Assembly: GCA_037367405.1 (NCBI GenBank)
Contig: JAZKJV010010541.1
Coordinates: forward strand, 372,001 to 436,000
Direction of reading: 5' to 3'
Source of the DNA: Ottelia alismoides
Lineage: Eukaryota > Streptophyta > Magnoliopsida > Alismatales > Hydrocharitaceae
DNA length: 64,000 nt
The notes below the pieces were generated by a model. That model did no database searches, was not told the origin of the DNA, and worked only from the letters and a program-made list of their open reading frames with translations. The position numbers and the translations under genes are program-made. This document shows, piece after piece, positions 35,199 through 45,463 of the stretch. The stretch's first letter is position 1, and every line of letters begins with the position of its first letter.

Positions 35199-35499
35199 TG
35201 CACATTATTAATTCATTTTGTGAGGAGAGGGCACCCATGCCAAAACAATTTCCCACACAGTCATCCACCACATGTCCCAACCTTGACCCTGAGGATTCCA
35301 TTATACAGACTGCTCATGGCAATCCTCGTGTATATGCTGATTCTGATCTCCTCCCTTGTGTGGAGGAGGTCCAAAAATTCAAAAAATGTTGATTGAACCT
35401 GAAGTGGTGGCCACTATTCATGAGATCATTAAAGCCCCACTTCAACATGCCATGACATATTTATCTACTCCTCAATACAAGAAGAAAAAGTGAAGGAGA

Positions 35500-35955
35500 A
35501 GATCTGAGCGTCACATCTTGACCATGGCCACTGCCTACGCCATCTCTCACCGTCCGTATTTTAAGAAAGGGAACAATGCCACACCTCTTGTGAGTTGCTC
35601 CATATCTGACTATTCTTGTGATAACACTATCCTTGACGGCGATTCATCAATCAATATAATACCGTTCTCTATGGTATAGTCTCTTCATCTTGTGCCTCTC
35701 AAGAAAACTAGGATGATAGTTCAATTTGCTGATGGTTCTATCTAGAGGTCGAAGGGTATTCTAGTAATCACTATCATTTTTATTCAGGGCATGAAATTCA
35801 CTTCTGATTTGGTCGTAATGCCCATGTAGACCTCCACCCCTGTGGAGCACCCTCCAATCATCTTGGGACAACCTTTCCTCGCCTCTGCGGGAGTCGTTAT
35901 TTATTATTGTTCAGGAGAGATTCACTTCTGTTTCTGTACTGATGTAGGGAGCGAT
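35500..35955 (+). pseudogene. Element E aspartic protease-like domain
   Basis: RSERHILTMATAYA, then TILDGDSSINIIP with the active-site loop at about 35635-35643, VQFADGSI followed by a stop, ILVITIIFIQGMKF, and PPIILGQPFLASA near the end. This is the order of the Athila/Tat retropepsin. D-S-G is changed to D-G-D-S, so activity is doubtful. Two in-frame stops are present. It matches the inverted protease of element A more closely in the ERHIL and SSINI/SPINI regions than those of B or C. Confidence 0.65.
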
Positions 35956-36102
35956 GTGTTGATCACTACACCCATTACTGGCCAGAGACCTGCATCCCAT
36001 GAGAGCCCGCCCGTGTTAGCCAACCTTAAGGAATTTGATCTCCATGAAAATATCAGAGATTCTTGTTATATGTTGGATGAAAAGTAAACCCAAGAATTCC
36101 TC

Positions 36103-36630
36103 TTGAAGGAGGAAGACTCGGAAAGCATAGACCTTGGAGTTCCCCCTTCTGGTATGTGGAGATGCATTGATGACATCTGTACAATTTACAGGATAGACAC
36201 CCTAGAGCGGAAGGCAGACTCTGAGACTAGACAGAATAGACATAATTCGACTACTTTCACTGATGAGTCTATTCCTATTCACCCTGATTCAGATGAGACC
36301 GATCATGCTGAATTTGATTTGTTTTCTTTTATAAAAGAATTTGGGCCTTTTGATAAAGATGATGATCTAGTAGAGGCTCGCCAGGCTGAAATTGATCCTA
36401 CTTTTTCGGATAATGAATTCGAGCCTTTTTACTTTGATATTTGTGAGACATCCCAGGCCGGACATGACCACACTACTTCCAATAACCGGTTTAGGCCTGC
36501 ACAATCTGAAACCGCTGAGGATACATTCTTGGTCGATCCTGATCAGTTCATATCTAATGATAACCCTAATATTGACCTATACCTTATCAAATCCATACCT
36601 CAACGGTCCCGCAAGAAGGTTCGTTTTTGA
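36103..36630 (+). CDS. Element E acidic protein of unknown function, ends in KKVRF
   Basis: An open frame of 175 residues, strongly Asp/Glu-rich, continuing from the protease frame after a stop (35842-36087 is the preceding piece). Recognisable words are DTLERKADSETRQ, HPDSDETDHAEFDLFSF, and repeats of the type E-x-D-x-T-x-S-D/N (EIDPTFSDNEFEPFYFDICE, HDHTTSNNRFRPAQSE). It ends IPQRSRKKVRF. No catalytic motif. It occupies the place where RT should start. Element A has an acidic ORF in the same place with SSKKKVTF. The K-K-V-x-F word fits the RVxF docking consensus of protein phosphatase 1, which may be chance. It is the longest undisturbed frame of this element. Confidence 0.5.
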   Translation: MKEEDSESIDLGVPPSGMWRCIDDICTIYRIDTLERKADSETRQNRHNSTTFTDESIPIHPDSDETDHAEFDLFSFIKEFGPFDKDDDLVEARQAEIDPTFSDNEFEPFYFDICETSQAGHDHTTSNNRFRPAQSETAEDTFLVDPDQFISNDNPNIDLYLIKSIPQRSRKKVRF

Positions 36631-36730
36631 CCTTCTTAACCTTTGTACATCCACTCCTTTTGTATATCCTTTTGTTTCACTTTTTCTTCTCCCATTTTAT
36701 CATTCACCCCTTTTCCGTGTGTGTATATAT

Positions 36731-37137
36731 GCTATACTTAGGATGTGATTTATCCGAACTATAAGGGGGTTGAATGATTTGTGTTGTTCATATTCGTCCT
36801 GTTCATTTCTCTTGTTGTTGCCTATACTTAGGGATACTCTACCCTAAGTATAGGGGGGTGATGTTCATATCGTTCTTTTTTGAATCTGTACATTCTCTTC
36901 ATCGGTTTTCCCCTTTTGTACACTCTACTATACTTAGGATTACTTGATCCTAAGTATAGGGGGGATCACCAACTTCTCTTCTTTTAGATTCATTGCAGCA
37001 TAGGAGTCTTTTCACTTTTCTATACTTAGCATGAGTTATGTCTTCCTTTTTCTCTATTTGATCACTATGAGGACATAGTTCGAGCTAAGTATAGGGGGTG
37101 TCGTATATATTGTATATATACTTTAGACATAACTCAT
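36731..37137 (+). repeat. Stem-loop / polypurine-like array of element E
   Basis: The cleanest array. An imperfect first unit is at about 36731-36766. Perfect 13-bp stem: CCTATACTTAGGG 36821-36833 with CCCTAAGTATAGG 36842-36854. Perfect 13-bp stem: CTATACTTAGGAT 36928-36940 with ATCCTAAGTATAG 36947-36959. Each right arm runs into GGGGG. The long last unit has CTATACTTAGC (37020-37030), ATGAGTTATGTC (37031-37042), GGACATAGTTCGAG (37071-37084), GCTAAGTATAGGGGG and GACATAACTCAT (37126-37137). The last arm is the exact complement of 37031-37042. Confidence 0.85.
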
Positions 37138-38721
37138 ACTTTTAAATATGTTTATTTGGAGGGGGGGTATGTTTAGAAATTTGTGTAAAATCCATGTGTG
37201 TAAAAAACAAAAAAAAACAAAAAAAACAAAAAAAAACAAAAAAAACAACAAAAACAAAAAAAAGAGGAAAAAAAGAAAATAAAAAATTCTTACTTGTATA
37301 TATTTTACTAATCCTTTTTCCTTTTTTGAAAAAAAAACTAAAAACCCAAAAATCTATAAAAACTTGCATAATTCAAAAAAAACTTTCTTTTACATCTGCA
37401 TTTTTCTCAAAAAAATATCCATCAAAAGTTCAAAATTAGAAAATTTATTTAAAAAATGTTATTTTCACATGTGCATCATTTTTTCAAAAAACAACTTTCT
37501 TTACATTGTACATATTTTCTTGCATTTGCATGTGCATTTTTCAGGATAGTATTGACATTTAAACTATGTCTGGAAAATAATTGAAGAATGGAGCTTAGTT
37601 GGGCCTTAATCCACTTAATTTCAGAGGAATCTTATAAGAAATGGAGTTAAGACTTTTCAGGTCCTAGTGACTTAATTCTTTGAGTCCATAAGACTACGTT
37701 CACATGTCATCTTGATTAGTCTAAGTAGAACATTTAACAACACACGCATGATACTTTCAGACCATGGCTTATCTTGGACAAGCACTCTACACGTAGCTCT
37801 TCATGGATGAGGTAGTGAGGAGGCAAAATCTTTTGGCTTGGGGTAGCATACAAGGGTAGTACATCTATGCAGAACCTATTGTCTTCCTCTAGGGAAGGAA
37901 GTGTGTCTCAACCTGGTCTAGCGATGTTGAGGTCTAAAGACAAGATGTTGTGGGGTTGCAATAATGCTTCAAAAGAGGGATAGTCTACTGGCTCAAGAGG
38001 AAAAACTACTTATGTACATGCTGCACCTTGTATATGCTTTCATAAAAAGTATGGAAAAATGCAGAATCTCCAAAAGTGGACATGCCTGATTGAAAAGTAA
38101 AATGCCTGCCAGAGTGTATATACAAGGATAAAAAAGTAAAAAAATAATAATAAAAAATTCAATAAGAGCTTTAAAGACAAATTCTTGTAAGCTTGCAGCG
38201 AATGACTTGGCTACACTGGTCATACATCCAAGGATAGGTACCTACACTGGTTACCGTCTATTCTTTTCTCCATCCCCTCTTCTTGATATGGTTGTACTTA
38301 AACTTAGAAGGGAATATCTCCGCTCCTCGAGGAAAGAGTTGCAATACTGGGGAAATAGAGTTGCCTTGTTGAGGGAGGTTGTTTCTTTGCTACTTCTGAG
38401 ATGGGGAGCTATACCTCACTTCACCGTACAAGTAAAGATTCATAGTCGTAAGAATTGGTGCATGCAGACTTGTTCTGACCTGACTGTTGAGGTGACTTGA
38501 ATAGGAGTCCTGTGGAACATAGAGGCTGTTAGGTTTTAAATCAATCTTCCATTAAGGTTCTGACACACTAATAATCCAAATGTCCGATAGAGCTCCAAAC
38601 TACAATTTTATGAAGATAAGTTTAATACTCAATATTGTCTTACTTTCTTTATTTTCCCTTTCTTTTTATTTTCTTCACTTATTCTTTCATATAAGTGTTT
38701 GCTAAGGGACTAGCAAAGGAA
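37138..38721 (+). other. Element E 3' non-coding region
   Basis: Starts with an A-rich low-complexity stretch (37200-37275), so the Lys-rich ORFs there are artefacts. From about 37560 it is closely similar to 49230-50376 of element C, including 37946-38031 versus 49627-49710 (AATGCTTCAAAAGAGGGATA, then CTCAAGAGGAAAAACT). It ends with the hairpin TTTGCTA/TAGCAAA (38698-38717). Confidence 0.6.
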
Positions 38722-38734
38722 AAGCATAGGGGGA
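38722..38734 (+). other. Polypurine tract of element E
   Basis: AAGCATAGGGGGA immediately before the LTR start TGATGAATCTGCG. Confidence 0.7.
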
Positions 38735-41700
38735 TGATGAATCTGCGATTAGTCATCTTTATTCATTTATTTTATCTTAAAATCCGTTATAAAACACCTG
38801 TATATAACACTATCTCCATATTCTTACTAACTTGCATTTGTGTGTAATTATTGTACACATCTTACCATTTTAACCTAAAATAAATAAATAAAGAAAGAAA
38901 GGAAAAATAAAGAAAAGAAAATAAAAAAGGAAGACTGTATATATGTAATAGATACAGGCTGACCCGAACTTCAAGAGAAGGTCAAGACTTGACCTGATCC
39001 ACCAGGAATAAAGTAGGGGAGATAGGGTGCTCAATCAGAAAATCCAAAAAAATTGTGTGCTATGTATATTTGTATACTACACTATTTTATTTGTACATTA
39101 AGACCTCAAATCAAGAAACTTTCAAAACCAATGTTGTAAATAAAAATATGTTCTAATTAATAAAAATAATTGCACAATTAAATCATGTACAGAATAAAAG
39201 CAACCACACATGGAAAAACCACTAAGCACTAATTAAAAGACCAATTTCGGCTCTATATGAACTCAAATTGAACCAATTTCACTTCCATTGGATTTTAAAT
39301 TAAATTATCTTTAAAATGGCTATGATTTCATAGTTTTTCGAGTTACGAGTAAAAGTTGGTTTTCCGGGATGGTTTGTGTAATTTTCCCTTGTATTTTGAA
39401 CATATTGTATTTGTATGTATTTGTAAATATTTTCTACTAAATATTAAAAAAAATAAAAAAAATATAACAAACAAAAAAAGCTAATTTCCTTATTTAACTA
39501 TGTATATAATGTCATATATGTATATATCATGTGTATATATTTATTTTTCTAAACTAACTTCCACAAAAAATAAAAAAAATAACTTTTAATTTTCCAATAA
39601 ATAAAGTGACGAAAATTAAAAAAAAGTTAATTTTTGTAAATATTTTTTGACACTTATCTTTTTATCTCTATCTCATTTCAATTTTAGCTTTTATCTTTAT
39701 CCAAAAAGTCAAAAATTCAAATATCATCTCCATTATCTTTTCTGTTTATATGGCTCCTTCTCCCTCATTCCAGCTTAATCAATCTTTGGTGAGAGGATTC
39801 CGATCTCTGAGATTCTTCTTGTCGAGAACGGTACCTAGCCTCCGAGCAGTCCGGTGACAGCGAGTCGGCCTTCATCGAGGCGATCACGGTCCATCCGTCC
39901 TGAGGTGAGATACATTTTATTTCCCATCTTTTTATCTTAGATAAACCGTAGGTATAATTTTTACTTTGACATTATTAATTTTTAGATCTTAAAAAAAATT
40001 CCATGACACTTTTTCGCGTCTGAATCCGATTTTCATCTGACATCTCGATCTCTCCACGTTCATTTCTACCTCACACAATCTTTGACCTCCAGTCACGCAC
40101 GATGACCGGAGATATGGATCTTTCTTCCACATTGCAAGATCCGACCCATTCACCAATCCTATTTTGTGTATAAATAAATAAAAAATAAAAAATTATATTG
40201 TTTTACTTTTCTCTCTAACCTTTGTTTTACATGATCATTTAAAAAAATAAAAAAATAATATACTTTTTTTATCACGGTCGATGTTTACAGTTTTCATAAA
40301 ATAAAAAATTATAATAAAAATCCTTTTAATATAAGTTGTTTACATATAAAAAACAAAAAAATAATAAAAAAATAACTTTAGAACTGTCGTGCGCCGCCCA
40401 TCGCCCACAGGCGGCCAACGCCTCCTGCCGCCTGATCCGATCACCATGACCTCCGCCTCTACGTGGAGGCACCGCCCGCACGCACCATGTCCGCAGGCCG
40501 TGCGCGTCGGACCCCTCCGCCGAAGTCTGCCAGAATGAAGCCCCCCGCGTGACACTGTCGCCGTACTCCGGCGCAGCCACCTGGAAGTCACGCCTCCATG
40601 ATGAGATCCCTCCTCCGCCCTGCATAGCACCATGGCCACGTAGCGCTTCCTATGTTCCAGGCGTGCCCCCAGGCGGCTTCCCTCTGCCAATCTCCATCCA
40701 CCTCCAACCGTGCCCCTCCGCGCGCGCCTACCGCCGCACGAGGCCGACATCTGCCCCGCTCCTCCGTCGCGGCGCTCTGGGTTCCCCTCAGAGGCGGCAT
40801 CCCGTGCCCCCATTTTCTCCCTCTTGTGCGAACAAGAACGAAGAATGAAAGCTACACAGTGAACCCTAGGGATCAAAGAAAAGAAGTTTTTTTTTGAAAA
40901 TTTGCAAAGTAGCCCCCAAAGGTTTCCAAAATCGTGTGAAAAAACCATTGTCCAGCCTATCATGTGAGGGGCACATGCCTTTCATGGTAATTTGCATTTC
41001 CAGCATTCCATTTATTTCTTTTATTTAATTAATGCAAAACAAGAACTATTTACATTTTAGTCCCTGTATTTCCAGACCTTTATTTTGCTAGCTTTTCTTA
41101 TTGAAATAAATGTTTTCTTTGGTCAATAAAATTACCAAAAATTATACTATGCTCGTGATGTATGTATCTTTTTAGCATAAGTTTTTCATTGCATTTTGTC
41201 ATCATTTGTTATTATTTAAAAATAAAAAACAATGTCTTTTCTCTTTCAGAAACTCAAAAATTCATAAAATTTGAATATTATTCCAAAAATTCTTAAAAAT
41301 TTAAGTAGTTTTATTTCATTGTCATTTAATTTCTATCCAAATTTCATGCATTAGCTCTTTATAAAATCCAAGAAAATTGAAAAATACTAAAAAGTGTATA
41401 AAAATCATATAAAATTCAACAAAAATCCAAAAATCTTGATTTCAGTCTCTATTTATAGATATTTGTCGCTATTTTATCATAAAACAATTACCATGAGTTT
41501 TGGGCACTTAAAACATTTTTAAGTTGCAAATTACTCCAGGTTGTGCACTGTTTCTCATTTTTTCCACTGTTTGATTTTTAGAAAAATACAAATACATCTC
41601 AAAATTTTAAAAAAAATTCCAAGAACATTCAAAAATCTTTGAAACATAAAAATATTTTCTCCGGATTTTTCTAAGCATTTTTGATATAATTGAAAATTAC

Positions 41701-42130
41701 AAAATAGAGTTGGTATGCGTATTTATTGTTTTGTGCATATTGTTCTTGATTTGAGAATTTAAAAAAATGCAAAATTTAAAATCACTAAAAATTTGAAAAT
41801 TAGAAAATAAAAATAAGAAATAAAAAAATTATTAAAAAAATTAAAAAGATAAAAATTCCACAAAAAACAAGGATTGTTTGCCTTTGAGATTTCCTTTTTC
41901 TTTTAATTGTTTTTTGTCGATTAATTGAATAACCCTTGGGAATTGTAGCATCCATGGCTTCGATCTTGTCCTCTATACAGGTAAATAAGTAGCAAAAAAA
42001 TTCTCTTGCTTCATTATTCGCTTTTAGTTAATTTTGTAGCTTGAGAAGAAAAAAATTGTTTATTTGTCATGTGATTTTTGGGGATAGCAACAACTTTCAT
42101 ATCCTATCATTAATTTTCGGTCCTCGAAGT
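38735..42130 (+). repeat. Element E 3' LTR
   Basis: Starts TGATGAATCTGCG and carries the shared GGTCAAGACTTGACCTGATC block near 38985, a TATA-like TTTATAT (39745-39751), a GC-rich core (about 40380-40850) and the U5 word CTTCGATCTTGTCC (41958-41971). Its expected end, about 170 bases after the U5 word, coincides with the start of element C gag, so the terminus is missing or altered. The 207-residue ORF 40340-40963 (minus) is a GC-rich chance frame. Confidence 0.6.
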
Positions 42131-43290
42131 CCTTAGCAACAACAACCTCAGTGCAACTCTCACTCACCATTGGATTCAGCTACCGGAGATCCTGGGCGAT
42201 TTTGAGCTTCGCCCCCAGAGCATTCAGCTTCTGCCCATGTTGCATGGGCTTGCCACCGAGGAGCTGCACCTCCATCTCCAAGAGTTTGAGATGATTTGCA
42301 GTATTGTCCATGATAGATTCGTGGATGAGGACACGAATAAGATGATAACCTTTCCGTTCTCATTAGTTGACAGAGCAGCCTATTAGCTGAAGCATTTGGG
42401 GAGGTATGTCAAAACCTGGTAGCAGCTCCGGACCGAGTACTTGAACAAGTACTATCCACTTGTTTGGACCAACGCAACGAGAGCTATGCTCAATTTCACC
42501 ATGATCTGGAATGAGCAGTTTCATGAGGCTTGGGATGGTTTCAGAGAGCTCATCGACCGGTGACCACATCATGAGATATCAAAGCCCAACTTAGTCCAGA
42601 GCTTCTTTTGTGGGCTGATGTCGGAGCTGCAGGGGCTTATTAACGCCTTAGTTGGAGGGTCCTATTTCGCAACGGATGAGGACCAAGGCTGGGCTATCTA
42701 TGAGGAGATGGCAGAAAACTACACATTGATGTCCCAGACTAGGGTCTACACTCAGGGGAAGCCCCTCCCACAGGCCGTATCCTACCAAAGGATGGCACGG
42801 GTCGATGCAGGTCCATCTACTTTTTCAACAACAACAACATAGACAGATTCATCAATAGCTGACATGGGGATAATCAACGAGAAGCTAGATCGCATCGAGA
42901 TCATCAAGAAGAAGCAGTGCTAGGGCCTCACGCAGATTGACCAGTTGGTACAGACGCTTAGTGATCTGAAGACTCAGATCATGTGTCTCCAGGAGGCACA
43001 GACAACTCCACAGCCACGTCTCAGGTCACGGGCTGATCCCAACAGCAGCAGCACCCAGACTTTGGCCACTTACCTCCAGGTGCATCACATTCAGGCAGAG
43101 CCGGTACAACCGCAGCAACACTACTCCCAGCCACCACCCTCTCAGGACACTCAGATGGTAGTGTATCAGCGGGATCAGCCCCTGAAAGTTCTTCCTCCTC
43201 CACCTTACGAGCTAGAGCTGTTGATGGAAGTCAATGAGATTTGGTACAACCATTACCAACAACATCCCAGGATCCATCATGATCATCCTT
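42131..43290 (+). pseudogene. Element C gag (N-terminus missing)
   Basis: Reads EILGDFELRPQSIQLLPMLH, LHLHLQEFEMICSIVHDRFV, FPFSLVDRAAY (stop) LKHLGRYVKTW (stop), NKYYPLVWTNATRAMLNFTM, FHEAWDGFRELIDR and HHEISKPNLVQSFFCGLMSE: the gypsy gag domain, same order as in element B. An open part (42618-42842) ends at a stop. After it comes a coiled-coil-like helix (GIINEKLDRIEIIKKKQ), then a Gln/Pro-rich tail (42945-43292). Similarity to D gag begins abruptly near 42136, just after the LTR of E, so the first 100 or more residues are lost. No zinc knuckle seen. Confidence 0.8.
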
Positions 43291-44430
43291 GATTCAGATG
43301 GTCTACCGGAGGCACATTATCTTTTTTCCCAGTAGTAGCCTCCAGCTCAGGGTAGACAGAGAAACCAATAGCACTAGCAGCCCATCACTCTCTGTACCAG
43401 CAACAACACCAATAGGGTCCTCGTCCCTCATACCAGTGATATCAGTGGAGGCAGCAACAATAGCCTCCCCCTCACTATTAGCAGACTCAGCCTCATTTCC
43501 AGCGAGGCAACCTTCCTGGTTCTCATGGACCTGTCTATGAGAACCCATCCCTTGATGACCTCGCCCGCCTACTTTCAAATAAGCAGGCATCCTTCCAGTG
43601 AGAGATGGATGAGTTCCGGCAGGAGACGAGGGATATCATCAAGGGCAAGGATGCCATACCTGCTAAGATCGAACCAAACCCGAACAACCTCAAGAGGAAG
43701 TATGAGCAGGTACAGTTTATGGAGACTACCACTCCTAGTGATTCTTTGGGTGATATTTCTTCTTATGTGTTTGATGCTGATTTTGTAACACTTAGAAGCG
43801 GTAGGATGCTAGCCAGTAGAGTCTCGTTTGAGCGACGACCACATGGAGATTCTAGAGCGCCAGACGAGAAGGATAGTAGTGCTGATGCCGCTTGTGATGA
43901 CGATGGCAGTGGCGCTGAAGCCACCAAGGATGTAGATCCAATCGACGGTACTGACGTTTTCGTGATTCCAGATGCAGTTGGTGGTACGGACGCCATCATT
44001 CTTCAAGTTGCTGAGCTAGAGTGCGGTACTGATGCCATGAGGATAGATGCCGTGGGTGGTGCTGATGCCACCGTTTCTACTTCAGTTGTGTTACCTTCTG
44101 TTGTAATTCAGGACAATCGTAAAGAAACCAAAAAAATAGAAAAATAGAAAAGACCAAAAATATGAATAAAGGAAAGGTTTCTGCATCTTCTTCGAGTCTA
44201 TATGTGTTGAACGCTGATGATTGTATGGATTCTATCCCTTCACATACACACGAGCCTATTCCTGACCCTCTTTCTGGAGAGGGTCCAGCTATCCCCTTCC
44301 CTCAAGCACTCTGCTTAGTGAAGGGGAATAAAACAGCAAACCCAAAAAAGAGACATCAGTTAGAGTTCAGCCAGTAGATGATCGATAGATTCTAGATTTA
44401 GCTGACTCTACAGGAGGCACTAAAGCACAT
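43291..44430 (+). pseudogene. Element C gag-protease linker with GTDA-type repeats
   Basis: Ser-rich region, then an open frame at 43605-44147 (180 residues). It includes VTLRSGRMLASR (shared with B) and, from about residue 92 to 156 (43878-44073), a run of repeats around G-T/A-D-A: SSADAACDDDGSGAEATKD, PIDGTDVFV, VGGTDAI, CGTDAM, VGGADATV. The matching part of element D (about 56236-56412, minus) has the same kind of repeats with different spacing. A Lys-rich segment and another frame (44162-44377) follow. No known domain; probably a flexible linker. Confidence 0.55.
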
Positions 44431-44950
44431 ACCTCTCTTCCAAAATATTTGAGAGAGAAGCCCACCATCCGTAGGAAGAGAAGGAACCACAATGCAGAGA
44501 TCCATGTGCTCACTCGTGCCATATGCTTCGGCATTCAGAATGGATTGCCAGCCAAGAGGCCAGATGCAGAAGATCCATATGTCAGATGCCACATCTATGA
44601 GTAGCGGTTCGATCGAACTCTATTAAACAACTCTTCCATCAACCTTATTCCGACAGCCCTACTCGATCGATTTGAGTTTGTCCCTCTTCGATAGAGCAGG
44701 ACAGTCCTTCAGTTTGCTGATATATCTGTCAAGAGGCCGAAGGGGTTGTTGAGGGATGTGGTTATCACAATTCAGGAAATTCCCTGTGGACTTTGTTGCA
44801 CTAGACATAGAGATCCCTGAGTATGTGACACATACCCCCATCATACTAGGCACCCATTCTTGGCCACAGCAAAGGCGGTGTCCGATCATGATAGCTGGAA
44901 GGTATACTTTCACGTCGAGGGCGAGAGTGTCCAAATAGAGATGATTGAGG
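44431..44950 (+). pseudogene. Element C protease
   Basis: YLREKPTIRRKRRNHNAEIH, ICFGIQNGLPAKRPDAEDPY, CHIYE (stop) RFDRTLLNNSSINLIPTALL, TVLQFADISVKRPKGLLRD, and in a shifted frame FPVDFVALDIEIPEYVTHTP followed by IILG. This is the retropepsin fold order. The D-S/T-G triad is N-N-S here (44626-44634), so it is inactive. Element D has the same protease with D-S-G retained (55710-55702). Confidence 0.75.
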
Positions 44951-45463
44951 AGACCAGAGTGAGAGATTCAACCTGCTCTGAGCAGTCCAGTGAAGCGATA
45001 TGTCCACCAGGAGTGCGGCTTTGTAATTATAGACGATGAAGCAGTTTGGTCCGATCCTGTATTACGAGCCCTTGTTGTACCTTCAAACACTATAGATTCA
45101 CAAATGCCAACAGATGAGAGTTCAGATAGCACACTCTCAGCAGAGGACACATTTGAGGCTGACGATCGCGAGAAGGATAGCGAGGCAGAGTATATTTCAT
45201 GCTCTTCTAATTCATATCCCTCGAAACCAGGCATTGATTGGGATGATTTTAATGACTACTTACCTTGTCTGATTCCTTCAGAGTTGACAACTAGGGAAGA
45301 GAGTGAGCCATCACATATTACAGATACACCAGCAGGGCCGTCTTCGCCAGATCTTCATATACAGCGAGAGTTCTCCCATGCATATCTGGTTGCCTTCACT
45401 CAGACATTTCAGAAGACAGATTTGCCAGCTCCTAGTTATCCAGAACTGAAGCCTTTACCGCAG
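44951..45463 (+). pseudogene. Element C protease-RT linker
   Basis: Part of the 189-residue frame 44990-45559. Acidic and Ser-rich (DESSDSTLSAEDTFEADDRE, DSEAEYISCSSNSYPSKPG), ending LPAPSYPELKPLPQSMRYIF, where RT begins. Equivalent to 25437-25860 of element B. Confidence 0.6.

Larger units (their letters stand above)
34716..42130 (+). mobile_element. Element E: 5'-truncated non-autonomous gypsy element
   Basis: Contains, in order, gag-like ORF, protease, acidic ORF, stem-loop array, 3' non-coding region, polypurine tract and a 3' LTR. There is no 5' LTR or primer site: its left side abuts element B. No RT, RNase H or integrase was found between protease and the array, the same layout as element A. 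The right end of its LTR is fused to gag sequence of element C at about 42130. Confidence 0.65.

Noticed and set aside
37194..37439. Lysine-rich ORF
   Set aside because: Translation of an A-rich low-complexity run (AAAAAC repeats) in the 3' region of E.
40340..40963. 207-residue minus-strand ORF, the longest unassigned frame near element E
   Set aside because: It lies in the GC-rich core of the E LTR, has overlapping frames of similar length on both strands, is Arg/Gly-rich from base composition, and shows no domain.
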